Shown here in pieces: positions 10,148-18,964 of a stretch of 64,000 nucleotides of DNA; the first letter of the stretch is position 1, and each line of letters opens with the position of its first letter. Source of the stretch: Harmothoe impar (Eukaryota > Annelida > Polychaeta > Phyllodocida > Polynoidae); NCBI GenBank assembly GCA_947462335.1, contig OX381707.1, forward strand, positions 86,611,606-86,675,605, written 5' to 3'. The notes below the pieces were generated by a model, which was not told the origin of the DNA, did not search any database, and was given only the letters and a program-made list of their open reading frames with translations. The position numbers and the translations under genes were made by a program.

Positions 10148-10252
10148 GTCAACTGGGTAGGTACGTTGTATTGTTGTTCGTCTGTTCTGGTGGGTAACAC
10201 CTAACATGGTCTACTGTCTTCTTTTCTCAAAACCCACAGTCACAGTCACGAC

Positions 10253-10801
10253 ATGTTTCCCAAATTGAGAGACCTTGCTGCTGCAGCTCTTCCTCTATGT
10301 CAGCAGGATCACTGGCTTACTAAGCGTCTGTACGCCGATGTTTTCGCCGATGAATTGCAGGTTGTGGAGATTGAGCGACCGTCTACAGAGCTTCATGTCA
10401 ATGGTCCACTTACTATTAGTCCTCTTGCCTATGGGGTCGGGTGTTTTGTCTCTCTGAATGAGGATGTGACCTATCTTTTCCCGCATTGTGAATATCATTT
10501 TCATTCTAAAACAATTTCAAACATGTGCCAGGACGACGTTACAATGTTCATTCAGGTGTACATACGGTCGCGTGTTGTTTCGGGAGATGACTTTCTCAAG
10601 TCCACTGACCTTCACTTATTCCCCATGACTGAAGCTGTCACCCTTCGTCTTCAGCAAGCTACAGTGCTGAGGTGTGCAGAGTATAGTTCTGTGGTCAAAC
10701 GCACCATACGAATAATACCCCTGAACGATATCTCTGTTACCTGTGTCGAAACATCCATATCCGAAGACCTGTGGTTTTCAAAGAGTGTGGACGAAGAATG
10801 A
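10253..10801 (+). CDS. Helitron accessory ORF 2, 182 aa, related to ORF 3
   Basis: ATG is 14 bases after the acceptor CTCAAAACCCACAG. The sequence is beta-rich and hydrophobic-alternating. Its order of motifs resembles the next protein: FPKLRDLA near the start against FPTLKLLA, then a segment ending YGVGCFVSLNEDV against FELGVYFCLSPGIDV, then MFIQVYIRSR against YMVEVYYDSS. This suggests an old duplication. No catalytic motif is evident. It ends just before the acceptor of ORF 3. Confidence 0.6.
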   Translation: MFPKLRDLAAAALPLCQQDHWLTKRLYADVFADELQVVEIERPSTELHVNGPLTISPLAYGVGCFVSLNEDVTYLFPHCEYHFHSKTISNMCQDDVTMFIQVYIRSRVVSGDDFLKSTDLHLFPMTEAVTLRLQQATVLRCAEYSSVVKRTIRIIPLNDISVTCVETSISEDLWFSKSVDEE

Positions 10802-10844
10802 ACATATGTCTATTCTTCCCTCTTCCATTTTTCAGATAAAAGTC

Positions 10845-11762
10845 ATGCCTCTTTTCCCCACACTGAAACTGTTGGCATTAAATGCTGTGGTGGATAACGG
10901 ATTGGAAATGTCTCCTCTGCTTGTGGCTTCCAATCCCTTTCATACCAAAACAATTTTGGCAGTGGTCAAGCAGCCCATCTTTGCACCTGTAAAAATTGCC
11001 CTACCTCGACACGTTCAGGTCAAGTCTACAGCATTTGAATTGGGGGTATATTTTTGTTTGTCTCCTGGCATTGATGTTGTCTGTCAACTGGCTGAGTACA
11101 ACAAGGAAGACAATATAATATCTTACGGCCACACGGACAAGTCTGTACAGGCTGAGGCCTGTGGATACATGGTGGAGGTGTACTATGATTCCAGCCTTTT
11201 GCGACCGCGAGAAATTGTTGCTGAAATGTTCACCCTTGGATTTAACACGTCCATCCCCCAGTATGCTGTGTCAGAGTACATCTCTGTTCAATATGGCTAC
11301 TTCACCGATGATGACACAAGGCAGACAGAGGGGGAGTGTTCAGAGGGTGATCTGAGTTCAATTCAGTCGGCGGACTATTGCGTGGACATGTTCCCCACTC
11401 CCGAATCTCCAGGTAGTCTGCCACCGAATATGGTAGTGGAGTTTGAGGACAGAGAATTGGAGCAGTATCTGAACCAAATTGTCGACATGGATGAGTCTGT
11501 CTGGCAGGCCTGTGATTGGGGTTCATTACCTGCGGAGGCATTTCAAATTGGCAACTCAGCTATGTACCCTGAAAGCGAAGGATGGGGTGAAGTAGAGGAA
11601 AACCTAGAAGAGCAGTTGGAAGTCTCCACACGGACTACTATACTCCACAAAATGACCTTTCTTTCCACGGGGGAAGTATTATTTTCCCCGTCTTCTAGAG
11701 GGTTATCTCAACAGTGTTGTGAACTGTTGTATGGTGTGTACAACAGCGACAATATAAATTAA
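10845..11762 (+). CDS. Helitron accessory ORF 3, 305 aa, acidic C-terminal half
   Basis: I chose the ATG at 10845, 9 bases after CCATTTTTCAG, over the in-frame ATG at 10743, which overlaps ORF 2 and precedes the acceptor. The first 150 residues resemble ORF 2. The remainder is strongly acidic (GECSEGD, FEDRELEQYL, EVEENLEEQLE), as in activation or protein-interaction tails. The function is unknown. It is 90 bases upstream of the Rep-helicase start. Confidence 0.65.
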   Translation: MPLFPTLKLLALNAVVDNGLEMSPLLVASNPFHTKTILAVVKQPIFAPVKIALPRHVQVKSTAFELGVYFCLSPGIDVVCQLAEYNKEDNIISYGHTDKSVQAEACGYMVEVYYDSSLLRPREIVAEMFTLGFNTSIPQYAVSEYISVQYGYFTDDDTRQTEGECSEGDLSSIQSADYCVDMFPTPESPGSLPPNMVVEFEDRELEQYLNQIVDMDESVWQACDWGSLPAEAFQIGNSAMYPESEGWGEVEENLEEQLEVSTRTTILHKMTFLSTGEVLFSPSSRGLSQQCCELLYGVYNSDNIN

Positions 11763-11852
11763 AATAATTTCTCTGCTCCCTCTTTCTTGCAGCCTTCTCT
11801 GCGTTGTGCAAGGCAACATAATTAGCCATACAATACCAGTACTACAGTTGCT

Positions 11853-14800
11853 ATGGAGTCTGGAGTGTTCCATGAGCAATCTTCTCAGGAAAATGGTGAA
11901 AAGTGGACTGCCGATATGTGTGGAGTCCTCCGTAATGTCTATGCGGACGTGGTAGAACGCAGAAATTTAGCGCTCAGTCCAGCCGAGTTATCAGCCATGA
12001 TGGAAGATCAATGGAACGTAATGTATCCTGATAGTCCCGTGAGTGGCCTCTCCTTAATTCGTATTTACCACCTGTTAGAGGAGAAAACCCCTGCTTACTT
12101 TAATATCAGACCACCTGCCTATTCAGAATGTGTCAAGAAAGAGCCGCCAGAGAAGAAAAAGACAGTCTACACAAAGTGGACCGAGGCCATGACTGAAAAC
12201 CTGGAAATGTGTGGTGCGGCAGCGTTGAAAATCGAAGCAGAGTTTAGGTTTACGGAGGAATGTAGTCTAAAATTTGGTAAATTGATATTGGTTCAATGGA
12301 AGAAAATTTACCCAGATGCCAAGCAGTCGTCCCAGGCACTCGTAAAGCGTTACCAAAAGCTCAGGGAGAATGCAGAGCTCAGGGGATCGGTACAGTTCCC
12401 ACGCGACGCTGAGTGGTTCGCAAAAAGAGACGCAGCCATTCGGTCTCATGGTCCAGGTGGAGATGCGGGGTCAGAAGAGCAGTCAGACGTTCCTCTGTTG
12501 CCCAAAGGACCAGGTGGAGACGGGTGTACAGATGGCGTGGATTATTTCAACAAATACAAGAAGCGCAATAGAAGGGGAAAACCTACAGTCTGTTATTATG
12601 AATCTTCCCAATCTGAGGACCAATCTCAGGAACAGGCTAAGCGTAGAGCATGTGACATGGATGTTGACTTTGTTTTGGACGAGCCCTTTCTGCAACAAAA
12701 TTCACATGTGGTTGGTGTAGACGTTTCTGCAGAAGAGGAGGTCGATCCCCCGGTCAAATACAAGCGAAAGACAAAAGGTCCAGTTGTTTTTGATGAGGAC
12801 GAAGATGTTGAAGACGACCATGAGCAGGAAGACGTCAACGCTCCGGTGGCTGATGGAACGGCCATAGTTAAGGTAGTGAAGGCGCGAGTCAAGTGGACTC
12901 CTCATTTGGTGGAAATGCTGAAGCTTGCTATGCAGCGTACAGAAGAGCAAATTTGCATGCCCAACATCAATAGCTTCCATGGAATGAGGTCACATCTACT
13001 TGCTGCACATTTCAATAATCTTGTGCCAGAGTGTAATGTACACCAATCAAAAATAGTCAGTAAGGCCAGTAAGCTTAAGAAGGAAAGAAAGAAAGCCAAA
13101 TGGTCTGATTTACCAGGTGAAGGAAAAGAGGCTGAGACGGGACATAACGCCGGCCAGGCTGACATGCCTAATGACACGTGTTTCAATTTAAGCATTCTTA
13201 GTACTATTGTGTATAACCGTCTAATCAAGACGCAGGTAGAGCGTAGCCGAGATCGGCTGTTTCAGGCAGTTTGCTTTAATTGTGGCATGTTGCTTTATGG
13301 CAATGTAAAGTATGGTCATTTGTTCCACCGCAAGAAAGGACCGAATGAACCCCCTGCGCGTATAACATATTCGATGAGTGACTACGAGTTTGAGCTTCCC
13401 TACGAGTTCACCGATTTGGATGGAAACACGGTGGTACATAAGTTCTATGCCTGTTATCAGTGTAGACGTCGTCCTATGAATTACTACCCATGCACTGCCA
13501 ACATCAATCCGGATCCATCTCATCCTGCCATCTTTCGGTTGCCTGAGGTTGTCAGTGCACTGCGCAACGATCACGAGAAGGGCAATGCCTCTCTTGCCAA
13601 CATATTTTCTACTACCCAGAAGGCTAACAACAAGGCACGACGTATTTGGGTCCACAAAGTTGGAGAAGTCAATGTTTTGCCGAGAGTTGCACATAACTAC
13701 GCAGGCCTGTACGGTTACATGGTCAGACGTCCGGACGAGGAGGCGCAGAATGTCTCTGATGAGAGAATAGTTGCAGCTGTGAAATTCTTTGGTCGAAACA
13801 ATTTTCTGTTCAAAGATTTCAAATCAAACTATGAGACACTGTACCGGCATGCCGACATAGATCTACTTCCCACTGAGACAGACTGTCCAGATGCTCGAGG
13901 CCACCCTATATGTGAACACCTCAACGATGAATCAGTAGCATGGGCTGTCCCTCTGGACCCTGAAAGGGGTTTGCCACGTCTTAATCCACATGAGGACATC
14001 ATCGGTGTCCAACATTCACGCGAATTTGCTGTGGACCTCAATAAGGGCATCTCATACAGGGATAAGCACTTGGAGGCAAAGGCATGGACATGGCTATTTC
14101 CATATGGTCATGGGAGTTGGTTTGAGCGTTCCGATCTCAAACCAATGCAGTACATCAAGCTCTGGGTTCTCTGCTATGATTCCCGGTGGAGATCTGACAT
14201 CAACTATTCGTTCTTTTGGGTGGACCGCTTGATTAAAGATCGCTTATTCTATGTGGCGAAAACCAGAGTCATTACTACAGAGCCGGGTACCGAGGTTCCC
14301 AATGTGGGTCAGCTACGAGAGAGTAATTCCAGCACCGAAGGAAAGTTCTCGCAGTTTGGAAGTACACTGCCAAACACTGTGGTCGGCAGTAAGTCATATT
14401 GGAAGGCGAGGCTGCTTGAGCTGGTGGCCGTCAGTACGGAATTGGGACAGCCAGACTTCTTCATCACACTCACACAGAACGACGGATGGCCCGAACTGCA
14501 AATGGTGGTGAAGCATGGCTATGGGGCCTATCCAACAGTACCTGATGGTCGAATCTGTACAGATTCAAACACGTCGTCGACGGTTCTCTTCTCGGTGGAG
14601 ACAACTGTCGCATTCTTCAAACGTTTTGCACAGTTCAAGTCTTATGTGCTGCAGAACGAAAACGGCCCCATTGGTAAGGTCCGTGATTCGTGGTACAGAG
14701 TAGAATTTCAAGGGCGCGGAGCTATTCATATTCACATGGTGGTGTGGTGTGAGCCCGGCACTATTCCAGCGGATGGGGTGAGAGCTGAATTTCCCCGGCC

Positions 14801-17800
14801 GGAGAGCCATGAACAGCACAAGGACTCTGTAAAGGAAATGCGGAATGTGGTGGGCCAGTTCCAAATCCACGAGTGTCGTCCAGCCAGATGTTTCCCTCGA
14901 GTGGCAGGCAAAATCATCAGAAAGTGTAAGTACGGATTCCCATTTGAACTGACAGACGAGGATGGGCCTGCCGAGGGTGGCATCCGCTACAACTACAAGA
15001 GACGTCATGAGGAAGACGTCAGGGTATCGTCGTACAACCTGTCTATTCTTTTGACTTGGCAGGCACATATGAACATTCAGCGAGTGACCCATTCTGGTTG
15101 GGAGATGTACTTAGCCAAGTACATCAGTAAAGCCGAGCCGTCCTTTGACATGCTCTTGCCCGAGGAGACAAGCGAGGTGGAGAGGTTCCTGCGCACACGT
15201 CTCATCGGCAGATTGGAAGCTGACTGCATACTTCTGGGGTACAACATGTGTCGCTGCACCCGTGAGGTTGTCTTCTGTCCGACCTCCATCAATCCGAGCA
15301 TGCGGTGCATGAAGAGAAATATTCACCTTAAAGGAGATCCCGACTCAACCGACATCTACTACGACAATGGATTGATGAAGTATCTGGATCGTCCTTCCCA
15401 GTTGAAGGACATGCTGTATGCCGAATATGTCAAGTGTTACAGATTAGTAGCGAGTGTAACGTCCGATCTACATGAGGAACAGGAAGAGTATCATCCAGAG
15501 TTTGAAGATGACGCTCCTCCACTGAAAGATGCCAAGGGACGTTTACTCAAGAGACGCAAGCAAGGCAAAGAAGCCGTCCCGCGCTGGCGGTTCTGTCTGC
15601 CTTATGGTGAATCTCAGGAGGCGTATTATGAGCAAATTCTCGTCCAAAGGTTCCCTTGGACTACAGACACAATCGGCAGCATCATTTCACCCGATAATGT
15701 GTCAAAGACTTATCAGGAGGAGTGTGCCATCCGTGACCTCATTGACAAGCAGTCAGACGCTGAGACTATGTTGCGTGAGGCTGCCGTCCGTGGATTTGAT
15801 ATTCGATTCATTAAGACCATAGCTCAGCATATGGTGGACAAGGAGTGGATGACCACTGAGGAGACTGACGCGTTGCTTGGGGAAATTGAGGAAAACCGTC
15901 CTCCAGTGGTCGAAAGACGTAAGCAGGTTGAGGTGGACGACGAGGATGAATTTGATATGGGAGACATGGGAGTGAGAGCGCCACCTATGGAGGACATAGA
16001 TGCTTTGAAAGCTCAGTTGAATGCCGACCAAAGGCGAGCTCGGGACTACATGAATGGTGAAATAGCTGCAGAAAGACAGTTACTCGTCAACGTAGTTGGT
16101 GCTGCCGGCACTGGGAAGTCCTTCTTGCTGAAAACATTTATTGCATGCTGCCGACAACAACACCATCTCACTGTCAAGGTTATGGCCAGTACAGGGATAG
16201 CAGCTCATCTGATAGGAGGCTGTACTGTTCACAGTGCTTTTAAAATGGATATAAAAGCCCAATCCTTTCTGTACAAGGGCAGAGTTATTGCCAAAATGAT
16301 GAGGGAAACTGATGTCTTTATCATTGACGAGTTCTCGCTGTTGGAGGCGAAAGTCATGATGGAAATAGATAACGTCATGAAGGGCATGTCCTGTGGCAAG
16401 TATAACCATACACCATTCGGTCACAGACATGTGGTATTGTTGGGGGATCCGGCTCAGCTGCCAGCCATTGATTTGGATATTTATGGCATTTGGACGTGGA
16501 ACGGTTTCTTCAAATCTATTATACTGAATGAGGTCATGCGTCAAGACGACCCAGAGTTCCTGGCCATGTTACAGGACGTCAGGCGTGGTAACCTCAATCA
16601 AACATCTTTGGCCACACTGCGAAAACGTGTAGTCCCTCCTTCTTCCTACCCGAAACATGCAGCAGAATATGGCGTAAACGATGCGGTCATCGTGTCTCAT
16701 CGTGTCGACAGGGATTCAATAAACAACGCCATACTTGAGAACATGGAGGGAGAGGAAACAGTTTTTACGGCCATCGACCTCAACAAGCAAGGCAATCCTG
16801 CCACGGCTGAGGAGTCAAAAAACATTGACATTTTCCAGAAAAGTTCTTTCCCGCGAGAGATACGTCTCAAGGTTGGAGCTCGGGTCATTCTCCTGAGAAA
16901 CATGGAAATAGAGGCCGGATGGGTCAATGGCACAAGGGCTGAGGTTGTGCGAATCGTCAGCCAGAACTGTATTATCATACGTCATCTGGTCGACGGTACG
17001 GAGTTGTTGGTGGGACGTGTTGAACAAGATGTCGCATACGAGCATGCAACTGGCTCGCTAATGAGGAACCAGCTGCCTATTACACTGGGATGGTGTCTTA
17101 CAACTCACAAGGTCCAAGGTATGACACTGGATCGGGCGTATGTTAAAATGGACGGTAAATTCTTTGCCAGTGGTCAGGCGTACACCGCACTGAGCAGAGT
17201 GCGACGGTGTTCTGATCTCACTCTGTTTGCCTTCGAACCAGTGGCAGTACGTCTCAGCCCGAGACATGCCTTAGTGCTGCAATATATGGAGTCTACTAAT
17301 GTCCTTTCTCCTGACGCCAAAGACATCAAGAGTAAAGAGATGAGGGCTCTGGTGAATCTCATAAAAAGTACACCGTATGACCCAGAAAAAGAGCTGAAAA
17401 GGCAGGCCCGAAGTAAGAAATTCAAAAAGTTTATCAATGACTCTGTCAAGAGGGCCAATGGAATTCCAGTTTCAAATCCTAGGAATAAATCCAAAACGTC
17501 TAAAAGGCCAGCTCCAAGTTCAAGTCCGAGCAAGAAATCAAAGACGTCGAAAAGGCCAGCTCCAAGTTCAAGTCCAAGCAAGCCAAATAAGCGAAAGAGG
17601 GCGTCGGATCCTCCTGCTACTAAGGTTGCCGACGAGGCTGGTCATGATAATGCCGCAGAGCAGCCAATACCTGGATCTGGTCAAGCTGGGGAATCCTGCC
17701 ACTCTCCGCCTGTTTCCAAAGGTGTTTGTCAAACTATTCCCAAGGTGCGACAAGGAGGCATAGTGCGTTACCAAGCCAGGGCCGGTCCCCTTTCTGACGC

Positions 17801-18437
17801 CCCAGAAGTGTTCATGTGGAAGAAGTCTCTGGCTAACCACATGCTGAACGAGGACTGTCATCGTACTCCCCTCATACCAGTCGACCGGTTTCCTTCTATG
17901 GTGCCCCAAAGTCATGTCACATCTCTCAATGATGCTGGCATGGGACTTGACGTCATAAAAGGTGATGGAAACTGCTTCTACAGAGCGATATCAAAGGAGT
18001 TGTTTGGCACACAGGAATACTACCACGTTATAAGGTTGCATGCCATTCACTTTCTGCAGCTCCATCTGGACGTCCATATGCCTGTTATTACTGATGACAT
18101 GGCCATCCAACGTCTTCTGCGTAATCCTGATGTGTTGATAAGTCGACAGGATGCTGCTGACTATGTAGATAGGCATTACGAAGACAGGACATGGGCGTAT
18201 AGCGCAAACTGCTATGCTGTGGCGGGCATGCTGGGTTGTGACATCCGAGTACTTAAACTCAATCCAAAAGGTGACTCGGTTTGGCACGTGGTCTCTCCGT
18301 TGGTGGCACTGGACGACAGGATTGTCCCCGCCCCGCCACAGCATTACACTCCTGTTATCTATAATGAACAGGTTGAAGGTCAGGGCACACATTTCACTCG
18401 TTGTTACAAAATGGCACCGCTGCCTGATGTAGAGTAG
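11853..18437 (+). CDS. Helitron replication initiator-helicase with C-terminal OTU domain, 2194 aa
   Basis: Rolling-circle transposase. Three Myb/SANT-like segments lie at about residues 18-78, 107-170 and 350-410, followed by cysteine-rich zinc-finger-like pairs (FNCGM, YACYQCRRRP) near 480-550. Rep motifs follow in order: FFITLTQND (about 866), the HUH motif IHIHMVVW (about 957) and the tyrosine motif YLAKYISKAEP (about 1086). A PIF1-type SF1 helicase has Walker A GAAGTGKS (about 1416), Walker B FIIDEFS, LLGDPAQLPA, TTHKVQGMTLD and YTALSRVR. A duplicated basic SKTSKRPAPSSSPSK linker leads to an OTU cysteine protease with GDGNCFYRAI (about 2036) and a probable catalytic His in QHYTPV (about 2164). 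All key residues look present and the ORF is open, so the element could be young. An acceptor lies 61 bases upstream. Confidence 0.93.
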   Translation: MESGVFHEQSSQENGEKWTADMCGVLRNVYADVVERRNLALSPAELSAMMEDQWNVMYPDSPVSGLSLIRIYHLLEEKTPAYFNIRPPAYSECVKKEPPEKKKTVYTKWTEAMTENLEMCGAAALKIEAEFRFTEECSLKFGKLILVQWKKIYPDAKQSSQALVKRYQKLRENAELRGSVQFPRDAEWFAKRDAAIRSHGPGGDAGSEEQSDVPLLPKGPGGDGCTDGVDYFNKYKKRNRRGKPTVCYYESSQSEDQSQEQAKRRACDMDVDFVLDEPFLQQNSHVVGVDVSAEEEVDPPVKYKRKTKGPVVFDEDEDVEDDHEQEDVNAPVADGTAIVKVVKARVKWTPHLVEMLKLAMQRTEEQICMPNINSFHGMRSHLLAAHFNNLVPECNVHQSKIVSKASKLKKERKKAKWSDLPGEGKEAETGHNAGQADMPNDTCFNLSILSTIVYNRLIKTQVERSRDRLFQAVCFNCGMLLYGNVKYGHLFHRKKGPNEPPARITYSMSDYEFELPYEFTDLDGNTVVHKFYACYQCRRRPMNYYPCTANINPDPSHPAIFRLPEVVSALRNDHEKGNASLANIFSTTQKANNKARRIWVHKVGEVNVLPRVAHNYAGLYGYMVRRPDEEAQNVSDERIVAAVKFFGRNNFLFKDFKSNYETLYRHADIDLLPTETDCPDARGHPICEHLNDESVAWAVPLDPERGLPRLNPHEDIIGVQHSREFAVDLNKGISYRDKHLEAKAWTWLFPYGHGSWFERSDLKPMQYIKLWVLCYDSRWRSDINYSFFWVDRLIKDRLFYVAKTRVITTEPGTEVPNVGQLRESNSSTEGKFSQFGSTLPNTVVGSKSYWKARLLELVAVSTELGQPDFFITLTQNDGWPELQMVVKHGYGAYPTVPDGRICTDSNTSSTVLFSVETTVAFFKRFAQFKSYVLQNENGPIGKVRDSWYRVEFQGRGAIHIHMVVWCEPGTIPADGVRAEFPRPESHEQHKDSVKEMRNVVGQFQIHECRPARCFPRVAGKIIRKCKYGFPFELTDEDGPAEGGIRYNYKRRHEEDVRVSSYNLSILLTWQAHMNIQRVTHSGWEMYLAKYISKAEPSFDMLLPEETSEVERFLRTRLIGRLEADCILLGYNMCRCTREVVFCPTSINPSMRCMKRNIHLKGDPDSTDIYYDNGLMKYLDRPSQLKDMLYAEYVKCYRLVASVTSDLHEEQEEYHPEFEDDAPPLKDAKGRLLKRRKQGKEAVPRWRFCLPYGESQEAYYEQILVQRFPWTTDTIGSIISPDNVSKTYQEECAIRDLIDKQSDAETMLREAAVRGFDIRFIKTIAQHMVDKEWMTTEETDALLGEIEENRPPVVERRKQVEVDDEDEFDMGDMGVRAPPMEDIDALKAQLNADQRRARDYMNGEIAAERQLLVNVVGAAGTGKSFLLKTFIACCRQQHHLTVKVMASTGIAAHLIGGCTVHSAFKMDIKAQSFLYKGRVIAKMMRETDVFIIDEFSLLEAKVMMEIDNVMKGMSCGKYNHTPFGHRHVVLLGDPAQLPAIDLDIYGIWTWNGFFKSIILNEVMRQDDPEFLAMLQDVRRGNLNQTSLATLRKRVVPPSSYPKHAAEYGVNDAVIVSHRVDRDSINNAILENMEGEETVFTAIDLNKQGNPATAEESKNIDIFQKSSFPREIRLKVGARVILLRNMEIEAGWVNGTRAEVVRIVSQNCIIIRHLVDGTELLVGRVEQDVAYEHATGSLMRNQLPITLGWCLTTHKVQGMTLDRAYVKMDGKFFASGQAYTALSRVRRCSDLTLFAFEPVAVRLSPRHALVLQYMESTNVLSPDAKDIKSKEMRALVNLIKSTPYDPEKELKRQARSKKFKKFINDSVKRANGIPVSNPRNKSKTSKRPAPSSSPSKKSKTSKRPAPSSSPSKPNKRKRASDPPATKVADEAGHDNAAEQPIPGSGQAGESCHSPPVSKGVCQTIPKVRQGGIVRYQARAGPLSDAPEVFMWKKSLANHMLNEDCHRTPLIPVDRFPSMVPQSHVTSLNDAGMGLDVIKGDGNCFYRAISKELFGTQEYYHVIRLHAIHFLQLHLDVHMPVITDDMAIQRLLRNPDVLISRQDAADYVDRHYEDRTWAYSANCYAVAGMLGCDIRVLKLNPKGDSVWHVVSPLVALDDRIVPAPPQHYTPVIYNEQVEGQGTHFTRCYKMAPLPDVE

Positions 18438-18964
18438 CACGTCTGGAACAGTCATTGTGTATATGTAGTCAGCCACTCAAAAATATTTTTAAACCAATTA
18501 AAAACTGCAGTCCTCACCTATGTCAAACGGTGTGTTTGTGCATCATCAATGCAGTCCTGGCCGAAAACACAGTTCAATTTGTGTGGCCAGTTTGTGCATC
18601 TGCAGTCCTGGTGTGGCATACGGCTAATGTCAACCAGATTGTGCATACAGTATAAACCATAACAAAAATCAAAGCATCGCTACAGACATCTTTCATCTAG
18701 GTGGGTAAAAAATCAAATAAGTGTTACCGTTTATTTATTTATTTACTATTCATAATAAACGCTCATTTGAAATACGCACAAATGTTATTAAAGAAAAGAA
18801 ATATTTCATTTGCTGATATCTTAGCCGTATTTATCTGTCAATTGTGTAAGAATGTTTTATCTTGATAGTCATTGTACTAATACTACTACTACAGCTACTA
18901 ATAAGTTATCGGTAGCTGTAATTGTCTTACCATATTCTTAAAGTCTGCTTGTGTTGAATGGCAG
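18438..18964 (+). terminator. 3' region of the Rep-helicase with polyadenylation signal
   Basis: AATAAA at 18754-18759, preceded by TTTATTTATTTATTTAC. A short direct repeat of GCAGTCCT..C occurs at about 18508-18610. The segment ends at an acceptor-like TGTGTTGAATGGCAG immediately before the SGNH gene's ATG. Confidence 0.5.

Larger units (their letters stand above)
9704..18759 (+). mobile_element. Helitron (Helentron/OTU type), coding core
   Basis: The Rep-helicase at 11853-18437 identifies a Helitron, and its C-terminal OTU domain is a feature known from the Helentron/Helitron2 group. Three accessory ORFs precede it on the same strand, and an AATAAA at 18754 follows. I cannot define the termini: no convincing 5' TC or 3' hairpin-CTRR pair was located. 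The element may extend left to the promoter at about 5.2 kb and right beyond the SGNH gene. Confidence 0.8.
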
